64,000 bases of DNA, taken from the NCBI RefSeq assembly GCF_029867415.1, contig NC_081183.1, positions 19,774,404 through 19,838,403 of the forward strand, read 5' to 3'. Below, one piece after another: positions 10,979-24,602 of the stretch (position 1 is the first letter of the stretch; every line of letters starts with the position of its first letter). A program made the translations under genes and the position numbers. The stretch is from Vicia villosa. Lineage: Eukaryota; Streptophyta; Magnoliopsida; Fabales; Fabaceae. The notes beneath the pieces are model-generated. The model had not been told where the DNA came from and searched no databases. It saw nothing but the letters and a program-made list of their open reading frames with translations.

Positions 10979-13882
10979 TGTAACACCCCAAATCTACCCG
11001 ACGAATATTTAATAAAATCAGAGTGCGGAAATTCAACATACAATTGGGATGTCACATTCAACGTAAAACAACAAACAACTTAATCACATATATCTTAGAT
11101 ACATAGCACATAACTCGGATGAACCGATAAAACCTGTTTACTCTTTTAAAAAATAAAACAACTTTTATTAATAATAATAATATCAATTATTCAACTTCAC
11201 TTCGCATAATATTTTTATTAAACTAAAACAACTTCACCAACATCATATTACTTCATAAATTCCACTTAAAAGTTAACAACTTATAGTTATAACAACAATA
11301 AAAAGACAATCGTTCATCCCCCGAGTGCTACGTATCAGAGCAAGACCAACTCGAACTAACAGTAACTAAAGACTTCATAAAGTTACTTCACTTCCACAGC
11401 TATTCTTGAGTACCTGCTCAATTACCCATAATAGGTAACATCATTACAGAAGGGGTGAGATATCCAACAATATAAGCAAGCGTATGATAAATAATATATT
11501 AAGATTAGATCATACAATATCACCACTTCATACTTATTCAAACAACAGTTATAATAACAAATAGTAACAACGGTTATAATAATTATTTACCAACAATAAT
11601 TATGATAACAATATTCAGTTACAAGTATAACAACAATTAGCAACAACAACTATAACAATAGTTATAATAATTATTTCACAATTTAAATCATCATAACTTA
11701 ATAACAACAACCACTTATAACAACAACAACTTACAATAACGACAACTTATATCAACAACAACAACGTAATAACAACAACAACGAAACAACAACAACAACT
11801 TCAAATGCGACTCAACTGTGCAAATGCATGTGGTACCATTTGGAGTAAAACTCCCAACTTGAACATATGCCAGGTTATCGAGGCATTTCAACAAGGCGTA
11901 AGCCTTCAACGTGGTGCCATTAAGGCCAAGGCATAAGCCTTCAACTTTTCAACGTGGTGCCATCAAGGCCAACTTAAACAATGCAAATGTATGCATGCAA
12001 CAACAACCACAACGTCACAACACAACAATGCAACAACCGCAAACAACTTAATCAACCTTGGTCATAAGACCTGCAACTTAATCAACGCATCATCAATAAC
12101 TTAAACAACATTGGTCATAAGACCTGCAACTTAATCAACGTATCAACAACAACAACCAGAACAACAAAAACGAAAACAACAACTTAAACATGCATCAATT
12201 GCATCAACTTAATCATTACAAAACAACCCCTAAACATCTAGGTACTAATTCTTCAATTCTACTATTCGTTAATTCTATTATTAAATCCAATTATGCTACT
12301 AATTCAGCCTGCTACATATATCATCGTTATTACTACTGCTATTTCTTCTTCACGCCAATTCCATCTTTATACAACTTAATCCATTAACTACATATCTCAT
12401 CACTAAGAATCATCACTATAGTTTCTACTAATTAAATTAATCAATTCCAACGGTATAATATTCTAATTAATTTAAACCAATTTCTTCACTAATAATAATT
12501 ATAATTCTTCTCAAGTTAATCCTACTAAGGCTTGATCCTAACAACCAACATAAAACATCAACAGCCAGAAATCAAAACATATTTCTAAAACTCGTATAGC
12601 ACGCACCGCGAACCTCTCTTTGCGTCGCGAACACCACATAAACCTTCAGTTCGCGCCGCGTCCAAACCTTGGCGCTTACCTGCGCTGACAGCATCTTCCA
12701 ACAAAATTAAAACTCAATTTTCTTCCTTCGATTCCAGTACAATTCAATTTCGACCATCACAGAAACATAGCAATATTATAGTTATACTCCACCAACATCT
12801 ATCAATTTTCTACAACTAATTCCTCAATAATAATAATTATAAACCCTAGGTTAATTTCCCACAACCATTGATTGGACTTTTATAACCTTATTCACAAACA
12901 TCAATCAATTTCAACATTCAACAATACAATCACAACACACAAAACAGAGACAATCATACAACCATAACCCCCACATATCATTCATCATAATCCCGTTTAT
13001 AGAGCTAGAACCCCACCCTTACCTTGGATATGAGATTTCTCTACTCTCCCGGTTGCCATAGCTTATGCCGCCGCTTCCAACTTTTCTCCGAAAATCTTTT
13101 CTAACAACGTGCAAAGACGCACCAAAAACCTGTTCGGAAATCGCTTTGTCAGACGAACTTAAAATCATCAAAAAGAAAATCGCTCCGGTCAGAAGTTACC
13201 TCTACGAGTCTGGAACGTTGTGTCCAAGAACCGCGACGATCCAACGGTTGGATTGGGAGAAACGTCCGTTTTACTAAGGTGTCTCACTGCAGAAACTTGC
13301 TGCGAAAATTGGACTTCTTCTAGCTTTTCTCTTCCGCCATGGCTCTCTTCTGCACCTCTCCTCTTTCTCCAACTTTTCTTCTTTCTCCACATCTACTGAG
13401 ACCTAACTTCTCTTCTTATTTCTTTTATTTTATTATAATTATTATTATAATTATAATCTTCATTTGGGCTTACTAATTAACACCCCCATGATTACTATCA
13501 CCAACGCAACGTCTAAGCCCACTTAAATAAAACACTCTCATAATCCATAATATTAATTCTATTATTATTTCTCTCCACCAAATTGACTAACTACCGACTA
13601 TAAAATAAATCGTCCGAACCACCAACTCAACATATTCAATATCATTCTCTACGGCTTAAATCAACTTAAATTAATAATAGTCCATTATAGTAATATTATC
13701 TCTAATATTATTCTCCGATTAAACCGACTAATTTCTCGATCATTAATTTATCCGCCCAACACAACGTATAATTCCAATTACGCCTCTTATAATAATGTCA
13801 ATAATTCTAACTTCGACTAATTCCAACAAATAATTTCCTTATACAATTTAATTAAATAAATAATTAAATTCCGGGTGTTACA
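10979..13882 (-). repeat. LTR copy 1 of three-LTR array
   Basis: This copy is 2904 bp with TG...CA ends. It contains a long AAC-rich low-complexity tract (about 11520-12190), duplicated 'aaggc(g/a)taagcc' and 'ttggtcataagacctgc' phrases, and a GC-rich block at about 12600-12690 (cgcaccgcgaacc, ttcgcgccgcg). Small open frames here recur in all three LTRs and are not genes. Confidence 0.9.
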
Positions 13883-15316
13883 ACTCTCCCCCACTTAGAA
13901 TATTTTCGTCCTCGAAAATTCTATCCACCAACTTCTACCTCAACTTCATTCCACATCATCATTTTGTCAGGTCACTCCCATAATAACCTCAAAGTAACCA
14001 ATTTAATCAACTTCGTGATATCTCAGGATATCACTCGCCACCTACGGTAACCAACAACAACATTACTGCAACAACGACTAAATTATTATAATACTAATCT
14101 GACAACATAACTTGACCGATAACCACTCAACTCATCATTGACAAATGACTTACAAGAAATCCTATTTCAATCAGCACTATTTACAAGGAAACACAACACT
14201 TTGGCACATCACGCTTCAGCTGCGCAACTATGATCATCCATCTTAATTCACCGTCCTCATTAGAGTTTCTATCAACTTATAATTTACAAGCTTTACCCGT
14301 GCCTCAATTTTTTCCTCAACATTAAACGCTTTCTGCATCATCGAGATAGTAAAATAAGTCTATAACATCCAATACAATTCCATCTACTATCAACAAGAGA
14401 TTAAGGGTGATCAAGTCCTTAATTTGTCAATAAATATCCGACAATCGTAATGGAGTATAACCATTATTACCAACTACAAAATGTTCCTTTAGAAATTGCA
14501 CTTACACCACCAAAAGCATCATAGTTCAACATCTGCAAAACCATCTGAATCCGCTAACACCGACGTCTTACGACTTCATACTACCACACGCCTTGTGATA
14601 CTATCAGAACAAAATTCCCTTGTGCTATCATCATCAACACTCCTGATTCTTGAAGTTATGCTCTTCGTACTTCTAACAACTGCAACAAATCTTATAATTA
14701 CTTACTAACAATCCATAACAAGATCTACAATAATCCTACACTTAATCATTGTCCCTTTGTCAACAGTTGACACGATATCTACTCAAACGGACAATTTCAT
14801 TTCTTTCCAACATAATCCTGCCACCAATAAATTTGTTACATATGCTCCCGCTATTTTTATAAGAAAATTCATCTTGTTAACTTTCCCACGCTTCAAACGG
14901 GACTCAAATCGGACGTCCAGAACTCCAGTTATGAATTTTCGAAGTTTCACAATGATTCAGAAATTTTCCTACGTTTTGCTTACGGAAATTTCACTCAAAA
15001 ACCCATTCTCTTCAACTTAATCACTTTCCAAACAGTCCTTAACATAACTCCTCGCTCCCAAACTTTTTATAACTCGAGAGCTAATTCTTTCGGTGAACTT
15101 CAGTTTCCGAAACACCAAGATAACAATCTTCTCTGCAACTTCCAACTAAAACACATCTGAGAAGCAACTCTTCTCCCCCAGTTCGCTCAAACTAATACCT
15201 ACAACAACCAGAAAACAACAAGTACTGACAGTGTTTCACACACTTGTCGCGTACAGAGGAATAAACAACATTAGACGACTCTGGCCGGACGGACCGACCT
15301 GCTCTGATACCACTAA
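13883..15316 (-). other. Internal region 1 of three-LTR array
   Basis: This 1434-bp stretch is bounded by the polypurine tract complement (actctcccccactta, 13883-13897) and the primer-site complement (gctctgatacca, 15301-15312). On the minus strand, sequence before the tract reads gaggacgaaaat, the usual end of Tekay pol. I find no gag, protease, RT or integrase in any frame. It must depend on enzymes from another element. Confidence 0.8.
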
Positions 15317-18223
15317 TGTAACACCCCAAATCTACCCGACGAATATTTAATAAAATCAGAGTGCGGAAATTCAACATACAATTGGGATGTCACATTCAAC
15401 GTAAAACAACAAACAACTTAATCACATATATCTTAGATACATAGCACATAACTCGGATGAACCGATAAAACCTGTTTACTCTTTTAAAAAATAAAACAAC
15501 TTTTATTAATAATAATAATATCAATTATTCAACTTCACTTCGCATAATATTTTTATTAAACTAAAACAACTTCACCAACATCATATTACTTCATAAATTC
15601 CACTTAAAAGTTAACAACTTATAGTTATAACAACAATAAAAAGACAATCGTTCATCCCCCGAGTGCTACGTATCAGAGCAAGACCAACTCGAACTAACAG
15701 TAACTAAAGACTTCATAAAGTTACTTCACTTCCACAGCTATTCTTGAGTACCTGCTCAATTACCCATAATAGGTAACATCATTACAGAAGGGGTGAGATA
15801 TCCAACAATATAAGCAAGCGTATGATAAATAATATATTAAGATTAGATCATACAATATCACCACTTCATACTTATTCAAACAACAGTTATAATAACAAAT
15901 AGTAACAACGGTTATAATAATTATTTACCAACAATAATTATGATAACAATATTCAGTTACAAGTATAACAACAATTAGCAACAACAACTATAACAATAGT
16001 TATAATAATTATTTCACAATTTAAATCATCATAACTTAATAACAACAACCACTTATAACAACAACAACAACTTACAATAACGACAACTTATATCAACAAC
16101 AACAACGTAATAACAACAACAACGAAACAACAACAACAACTTCAAATGCGACTCAACTGTGCAAATGCATGTGGTACCATTTGGAGTAAAACTCCCAACT
16201 TGAACATATGCCAGGTTATCGAGGCATTTCAACAAGGCGTAAGCCTTCAACGTGGTGCCATTAAGGCCAAGGCATAAGCCTTCAACTTTTCAACGTGGTG
16301 CCATCAAGGCCAACTTAAACAATGCAAATGTATGCATGCAACAACAACCACAACGTCACAACACAACAATGCAACAACCGCAAACAACTTAATCAACCTT
16401 GGTCATAAGACCTGCAACTTAATCAACGCATCATCAATAACTTAAACAACATTGGTCATAAGACCTGCAACTTAATCAACGTATCAACAACAACAACCAG
16501 AACAACAAAAACGAAAACAACAACTTAAACATGCATCAATTGCATCAACTTAATCATTACAAAACAACCCCTAAACATCTAGGTACTAATTCTTCAATTC
16601 TACTATTCGTTAATTCTATTATTAAATCCAATTATGCTACTAATTCAGCCTGCTACATATATCATCGTTATTACTACTGCTATTTCTTCTTCACGCCAAT
16701 TCCATCTTTATACAACTTAATCCATTAACTACATATCTCATCACTAAGAATCATCACTATAGTTTCTACTAATTAAATTAATCAATTCCAACGGTATAAT
16801 ATTCTAATTAATTTAAACCAATTTCTTCACTAATAATAATTATAATTCTTCTCAAGTTAATCCTACTAAGGCTTGATCCTAACAACCAACATAAAACATC
16901 AACAGCCAGAAATCAAAACATATTTCTAAAACTCGTATAGCACGCACCGCGAACCTCTCTTTGCGTCGCGAACACCACATAAACCTTCAGTTCGCGCCGC
17001 GTCCAAACCTTGGCGCTTACCTGCGCTGACAGCATCTTCCAACAAAATTAAAACTCAATTTTCTTCCTTCGATTCCAGTACAATTCAATTTCGACCATCA
17101 CAGAAACATAGCAATATTATAGTTATACTCCACCAACATCTATCAATTTTCTACAACTAATTCCTCAATAATAATAATTATAAACCCTAGGTTAATTTCC
17201 CACAACCATTGATTGGACTTTTATAACCTTATTCACAAACATCAATCAATTTCAACATTCAACAATACAATCACAACACACAAAACAGAGACAATCATAC
17301 AACCATAACCCCCACATATCATTCATCATAATCCCGTTTATAGAGCTAGAACCCCACCCTTACCTTGGATATGAGATTTCTCTACTCTCCCGGTTGCCAT
17401 AGCTTATGCCGCCGCTTCCAACTTTTCTCCGAAAATCTTTTCTAACAACGTGCAAAGACGCACCAAAAACCTGTTCGGAAATCGCTTTGTCAGACGAACT
17501 TAAAATCATCAAAAAGAAAATCGCTCCGGTCAGAAGTTACCTCTACGAGTCTGGAACGTTGTGTCCAAGAACCGCGACGATCCAACGGTTGGATTGGGAG
17601 AAACGTCCGTTTTACTAAGGTGTCTCACTGCAGAAACTTGCTGCGAAAATTGGACTTCTTCTAGCTTTTCTCTTCCGCCATGGCTCTCTTCTGCACCTCT
17701 CCTCTTTCTCCAACTTTTCTTCTTTCTCCACATCTACTGAGACCTAACTTCTCTTCTTATTTCTTTTATTTTATTATAATTATTATTATAATTATAATCT
17801 TCATTTGGGCTTACTAATTAACACCCCCATGATTACTATCACCAACGCAACGTCTAAGCCCACTTAAATAAAACACTCTCATAATCCATAATATTAATTC
17901 TATTATTATTTCTCTCCACCAAATTGACTAACTACCGACTATAAAATAAATCGTCCGAACCACCAACTCAACATATTCAATATCATTCTCTACGGCTTAA
18001 ATCAACTTAAATTAATAATAGTCCATTATAGTAATATTATCTCTAATATTATTCTCCGATTAAACCGACTAATTTCTCGATCATTAATTTATCCGCCCAA
18101 CACAACGTATAATTCCAATTACGCCTCTTATAATAATGTCAATAATTCTAACTTCGACTAATTCCAACAAATAATTTCCTTATACAATTTAATTAAATAA
18201 ATAATTAAATTCCGGGTGTTACA
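15317..18223 (-). repeat. LTR copy 2 of three-LTR array
   Basis: This copy is 2907 bp, 3 bp longer than copies 1 and 3 because of one extra AAC unit near 16060-16070. It is otherwise nearly identical to copy 1. It is shared by both units, being the 5' LTR of one and the 3' LTR of the other. Confidence 0.9.
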
Positions 18224-19657
18224 ACTCTCCCCCACTTAGAATATTTTCGTCCTCGAAAATTCTATCCACCAACTTCTACCTCAACTTCATTCCACATCAT
18301 CATTTTGTCAGGTCACTCCCATAATAACCTCAAAGTAACCAATTTAATCAACTTCGTGATATCTCAGGATATCACTCGCCACCTACGGTAACCAACAACA
18401 ACATTACTGCAACAACGACTAAATTATTATAATACTAATCTGACAACATAACTTAACCGATAACCACTCAACTCATCATTGACAAATGACTTACAAGAAA
18501 TCCTATTTCAATCAGCACTATTTACAAGGAAACACAACACTTTGGCACATCACGCTTCAGCTGCGCAACTATGATCATCCATCTTAATTCACCGTCCTCA
18601 TTAGAGTTTCTATCAACTTATAATTTACAAGCTTTACCCGTGCCTCAATTTTTTCCTCAACATTAAACGCTTTCTGCATCATCGAGATAGTAAAATAAGT
18701 CTATAACATCCAATACAATTCCATCTACTATCAACAAGAGATTAAGGGTGATCAAGTCCTTAATTTGTCAATAAATATCCGACAATCGTAATGGAGTATA
18801 ACCATTATTACCAACTACAAAATGTTCCTTTAGAAATTGCACTTACACCACCAAAAGCATCATAGTTCAACATCTGCAAAACCATCTGAATCCGCTAACA
18901 CCGACGTCTTACGACTTCATACTACCACACGCCTTGTGATACTATCAGAACAAAATTCCCTTGTGCTATCATCATCAACACTCCTGATTCTTGAAGTTAT
19001 GCTCTTCGTACTTCTAACAACTGCAACAAATCTTATAATTACTTACTAACAATCCATAACAAGATCTACAATAATCCTACACTTAATCATTGTCCCTTTG
19101 TCAACAGTTGACACGATATCTACTCAAACGGACAATTTCATTTCTTTCCAACATAATCCTGCCACCAATAAATTTGTTACATATGCTCCCGCTATTTTTA
19201 TAAGAAAATTCATCTTGTTAGCTTTCCCACGCTTCAAACGGGACTCAAATCGGACGTCCAGAACTCCAGTTATGAATTTTCGAAGTTTCACAATGATTCA
19301 GAAATTTTCCTACGTTTTGCTTACGGAAATTTCACTCAAAAACCCATTCTCTTCAACTTAATCACTTTCCAAACAGTCCTTAACATAACTCCTCGCTCCC
19401 AAACTTTTTATAACTCGAGAGCTAATTCTTTCGGTGAACTTCAGTTTCCGAAACACCAAGATAACAATCTTCTCTGCAACTTCCAACTAAAACACATCTG
19501 AGAAGCAACTCTTCTCCCCCAGTTCGCTCAAACTAATACCTACAACAACCAGAAAACAACAAGTACTGACAGTGTTTCACACACTTGTCGCGTACAGAGG
19601 AATAAACAACATTAGACGACTCTGGCCGGACGGACCGACCTGCTCTGATACCACTAA
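18224..19657 (-). other. Internal region 2 of three-LTR array
   Basis: This copy is the same length as internal region 1 and differs at only two sites that I noticed (near 18453 and 19221). It carries the same polypurine-tract complement (18224-18238) and primer-site complement (19642-19653), with no coding capacity. Confidence 0.8.
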
Positions 19658-22561
19658 TGTAACACCCCAAATCTACCCGACGAATATTTAATAAAATCAG
19701 AGTGCGGAAATTCAACATACAATTGGGATGTCACATTCAACGTAAAACAACAAACAACTTAATCACATATATCTTAGATACATAGCACATAACTCGGATG
19801 AACCGATAAAACCTGTTTACTCTTTTAAAAAATAAAACAACTTTTATTAATAATAATAATATCAATTATTCAACTTCACTTCGCATAATATTTTTATTAA
19901 ACTAAAACAACTTCACCAACATCATATTACTTCATAAATTCCACTTAAAAGTTAACAACTTATAGTTATAACAACAATAAAAAGACAATCGTTCATCCCC
20001 CGAGTGCTACGTATCAGAGCAAGACCAACTCGAACTAACAGTAACTAAAGACTTCATAAAGTTACTTCACTTCCACAGCTATTCTTGAGTACCTGCTCAA
20101 TTACCCATAATAGGTAACATCATTACAGAAGGGGTGAGATATCCAACAATATAAGCAAGCGTATGATAAATAATATATTAAGATTAGATCATACAATATC
20201 ACCACTTCATACTTATTCAAACAACAGTTATAATAACAAATAGTAACAACGGTTATAATAATTATTTACCAACAATAATTATGATAACAATATTCAGTTA
20301 CAAGTATAACAACAATTAGCAACAACAACTATAACAATAGTTATAATAATTATTTCACAATTTAAATCATCATAACTTAATAACAACAACCACTTATAAC
20401 AACAACAACTTACAATAACGACAACTTATATCAACAACAACAACGTAATAACAACAACAACGAAACAACAACAACAACTTCAAATGCGACTCAACTGTGC
20501 AAATGCATGTGGTACCATTTGGAGTAAAACTCTCAACTTAAACATATGCCAGGTTATCGAGGCATTTCAACAAGGCGTAAGCCTTCAACGTGGTGCCATT
20601 AAGGCCAAGGCATAAGCCTTCAACTTTTCAACGTGGTGCCATCAAGGCCAACTTAAACAATGCAAATGTATGCATGCAACAACAACCACAACGTCACAAC
20701 ACAACAATGCAACAACCGCAAACAACTTAATCAACCTTGGTCATAAGACCTGCAACTTAATCAACGCATCATCAATAACTTAAACAACATTGGTCATAAG
20801 ACCTGCAACTTAATCAACGTATCAACAACAACAACCAGAACAACAAAAACGAAAACAACAACTTAAACATGCATCAATTGCATCAACTTAATCATTACAA
20901 AACAACCCCTAAACATCTAGGTACTAATTCTTCAATTCTACTATTCGTTAATTCTATTATTAAATCCAATTATGCTACTAATTCAGCCTGCTACATATAT
21001 CATCGTTATTACTACTACTATTTCTTCTTCATGCCAATTCCATCTTTATACAACTTAATCCATTAACTACATATCTCATCACTAAGAATCATCACTATAG
21101 TTTCTACTAATTAAATTAATCAATTCCAACGGTATAATATTCTAATTAATTTAAACCAATTTCTTCACTAATAATAATTATAATTCTTCTCAAGTTAATC
21201 CTACTAAGGCTTGATCCTAACAACCAACATAAAACATCAACAGCCAGAAATCAAAACATATTTCTAAAACTCGTATAGCACGCACCGCGAACCTCTCTTT
21301 GCGTCGCGAACACCACATAAACCTTCAGTTCGCGCCGCGTCCAAACCTTGGCGCTTACCTGCGCTGACAGCATCTTCCAACAAAATTAAAACTCAATTTT
21401 CTTCCTTCGATTCCAGTACAATTCAATTTCGACCATCACAGAAACATAGCAATATTATAGTTATACTCCACCAACATCTATCAATTTTCTACAACTAATT
21501 CCTCAATAATAATAATTATAAACCCTAGGTTAATTTCCCACAACCATTGATTGGACTTTTATAACCTTATTCACAAACATCAATCAATTTCAACATTCAA
21601 CAATACAATCACAACACACAAAACAGAGACAATCATACAACCATAACCCCCACATATCATTCATCATAATCCCGTTTATAGAGCTAGAACCCCACCCTTA
21701 CCTTGGATATGAGATTTCTCTACTCTCCCGGTTGCCATAGCTTATGCCGCCGCTTCCAACTTTTCTCCGAAAATCTTTTCTAACAACGTGCAAAGACGCA
21801 CCAAAAACCTGTTCGGAAATCGCTTTGTCAGACGAACTTAAAATCATCAAAAAGAAAATCGCTCCGGTCAGAAGTTACCTCTACGAGTCTGGAACGTTGT
21901 GTCCAAGAACCGCGACGATCCAACGGTTGGATTGGGAGAAACGTCCGTTTTACTAAGGTGTCTCACTGCAGAAACTTGCTGCGAAAATTGGACTTCTTCT
22001 AGCTTTTCTCTTCCGCCATGGCTCTCTTCTGCACCTCTCCTCTTTCTCCAACTTTTCTTCTTTCTCCACATCTACTGAGACCTAACTTCTCTTCTTATTT
22101 CTTTTATTTTATTATAATTATTATTATAATTATAATCTTCATTTGGGCTTACTAATTAACACCCCCATGATTACTATCACCAACGCAACGTCTAAGCCCA
22201 CTTAAATAAAACACTCTCATAATCCATAATATTAATTCTATTATTATTTCTCTCCACCAAATTGACTAACTACCGACTATAAAATAAATCGTCCGAACCA
22301 CCAACTCAACATATTCAATATCATTCTCTACGGCTTAAATCAACTTAAATTAATAATAGTCCATTATAGTAATATTATCTCTAATATTATTCTCCGATTA
22401 AACCGACTAATTTCTCGATCATTAATTTATCCGCCCAACACAACGTATAATTCCAATTACGCCTCTTATAATAATGTCAATAATTCTAACTTCGACTAAT
22501 TCCAACAAATAATTTCCTTATACAATTTAATTAAATAAATAATTAAATTCCGGGTGTTACA
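19658..22561 (-). repeat. LTR copy 3 of three-LTR array
   Basis: This 2904-bp copy is slightly more divergent than the other two, for example near 20532-20540 and 21016-21032. It is followed at once by the TSD ggttg and by the resumed SIRE 3' ORF. Confidence 0.9.
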
Positions 22562-22566
22562 GGTTG

Positions 22567-23143
22567 GACCAGTCTGTCCTCTCTTGGTTAGGGATTTCTG
22601 GACTTATGCAACAGTTACTCCAACTGCTATCATCTCCTTCGTATTAGGGCATGAAGTGGTTGTGACTAAGAAAATGATAAGGAAGCTTTATAGTCTTGAT
22701 GACTCAGAAGGAATCACAGGTGCTCTTCCAGGTAGAGTTGATTGGGAAAAAGTTGATAAAGAATTGTCTACTTCTTCTGGATCTGCATCTCATCAAACTA
22801 CTTCTTTGAAGCCTTCCTATAGAGTTTGGGATGAGATTATTCTGGGATCTTTTTATCATAGAAAGCGATCTCTTGCCTCTACGTATGTAAATCAAGATCA
22901 GAAGTATGTACTTTTCTGCATTGGAAAAGGTACTAAGGTTAATCTCTCAAACATTCTATTTCAACATTTGAAGACAAATATTGAAGAATCAAGATATGAA
23001 GAATCAAGATATGAAGAACGCAAGAAGTATCCAGATTTCAAGAAGAACACTATTCCTCTTGCCAGAATGATTTCAGATATTCTGATAGAAAGTGACTTGA
23101 TGGATCTTCTGAGAGCTGTTGGTACGCCCAAGTTCTTAACTGT
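22567..23143 (+). pseudogene. SIRE-type 3' ORF, part 2 of 3
   Basis: This is the continuation of the frame begun at 10759, in phase and without stops. Readable features are VCPLLVRDFWTYA, VLGHEVVVTKKMI and a short tandem EESRYEESRYEE (about 22982-23018) made by an 18-bp duplication. It is cut at 23143 by the Athila-type element; the TSD actgt is 23139-23143. The part resembles the 'putative plant transposon protein' region. No enzyme motif was recognised. Confidence 0.7.
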
Positions 23144-24432
23144 TGATCAGTGGTTTTCACACATAGTTTTATCGTTGTTTTTAAGTATGTTTAAGTTTTG
23201 TTATTGAGTGTTTTATTTCTTTATTCGTCATTTTATGCTTTGGTTGCATGTTTTAATGTTTTCAGGTTCATATGGAGAAATCGGAGTAAATCAGTGCGAA
23301 ACTCGGAAGTTTTAAGGAAGTTCAGAAAGTCAGGAAGAGAGTTCAAGAAGGTGGAAAAAACAGTGGTGCAACACGGGTGCCCGTGTTGCTCAACACGGCC
23401 CGTGTTGCTAAGTCTGGGACCAAAATTGAAAAATAAATATTACAGGGGGCCAACACGGGTGCCCGTGTTGCACAACACGGCCCGTGTTGGGTGATGACGC
23501 TGATTTCAGTGATTTTTATTATTTAGTTCAGTGGTTGGCCTACAGGGGTGTTTTTGGAATTTCCAACCAACTTAAGTGAGTCTGCACTATTTAGGAGGGT
23601 TTTCAAGATGAATTAGGGATCTTTTTGCCACACGAAGAATTGGAGGATTGAGAGAAGAAGCCTATGCAATTGGAGAAGAACGGAGAACTCTCATGAGCGG
23701 AAGCCATTGAAGGTCAAAGTTCATCATCTCTATTGTAATGTCTTTATTTGATATCTTTGTAATTTCTTTGGATGATATGAGTAGCTAAACCCCCCAATGC
23801 TAGGGGGTGTCCCTGATTAACATTTGTGATGATTTTGAATTCCGAATTTCAATAACATGTTTCTCTTTTACCTTCAATTTAATGGTATAAGGTTTTTAAT
23901 GCTTTCCTCGTCGGACCAACTGGATTGATTTATGACTGACAATTAGGATTGACCTCCATTGTTAGGGTTTTTATACTATTATATTATAGTAGATATCACC
24001 TAGGACTAGGGATACCCTATAGTAACCGGATTGTTCTTGATTATAATAATATTTGATTTGATCACTAATTTCGAAGGACTTTGGGATTAGGATTTCAATG
24101 TTCAAAAGTTTGCCCACTAAGGACTTAGGAGCAAATACCCTTAAGAACCGGTAATTGATAAGTTGAACTTTGTTAATGAAATAAGGGTTCAGAATTGTTA
24201 CATGTTAATGCACACACCTACCCTGGCATGTTACTCATATTTGGCCAATTCAACCTTTTTAAGTTTATTTGCAATTTAAATTGTAATCACAAAAACCAAA
24301 ACCCCAAGGCTTTTTGTTTAATTGAAGTGCGACTAACTCTATAATCTCACGCAGTCCTTGAGATCGATATTCGGGGAATTTTCCCTTTATTACTACAGAG
24401 GCAAAATAGTACACTTGCTATTTTACCGATCA
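23144..24432 (+). repeat. 5' LTR of Athila-type element
   Basis: This LTR is 1289 bp against 1386 bp for its partner. The shortfall lies in the palindromic 'caacacggg/cccgtgttg' region (about 23325-23490), which has fewer units and lacks one whole hairpin present at 46968-47023. The rest is nearly identical to the 3' LTR. Confidence 0.9.
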
Positions 24433-24438
24433 ATTTTT

Positions 24439-24456
24439 TGGCGCCGTTGCCAGGGA
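24439..24456 (+). other. Primer binding site, tRNA-Asp type
   Basis: TGGCGCCGTTGCCAGGGA follows the LTR by six bases. It is the standard Athila-lineage primer site, apparently with one mismatch to the usual form. Confidence 0.85.
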
Positions 24457-24602
24457 CTGCCGAAAATTGTAGAGTTTTTAGTTTTATTTCAATTAGAATT
24501 TTGTTGCTCTGCGACTAAAATTTTATTTTCAAAAAAAAAAAAAGAGAAAAATATATTTTATATTATTTTTGTTCCTCATTCTAATAATTGTCTAATCTGT
24601 TT

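Larger units (their letters stand above)
10979..22561 (-). mobile_element. Three-LTR tandem of a non-autonomous Tekay-type element (LARD-like)
   Basis: The structure is LTR-internal-LTR-internal-LTR, all on the minus strand, with unit period about 4340 bp. The LTRs are 10979-13882, 15317-18223 and 19658-22561, and the internal regions are 13883-15316 and 18224-19657 (1434 bp each). The whole array has a perfect 5-bp TSD ggttg (10974-10978 and 22562-22566). Termini TGTAACACCC/GGGTGTTACA, the tRNA-iMet primer site and the 'cgaggacgaaaat ... gtgggggagag' tail before the LTR are typical of the Tekay/Del chromovirus lineage. No gag or pol is encoded. Copies differ at only a handful of sites, so the array is recent. 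Confidence 0.88.

Noticed and set aside
13065..13392. Overlapping open frames on both strands (70 and 67 residues), repeated at 17406 and 21744
   Set aside because: They lie inside the three LTR copies. Their conservation only reflects copy identity, and no motif is present.
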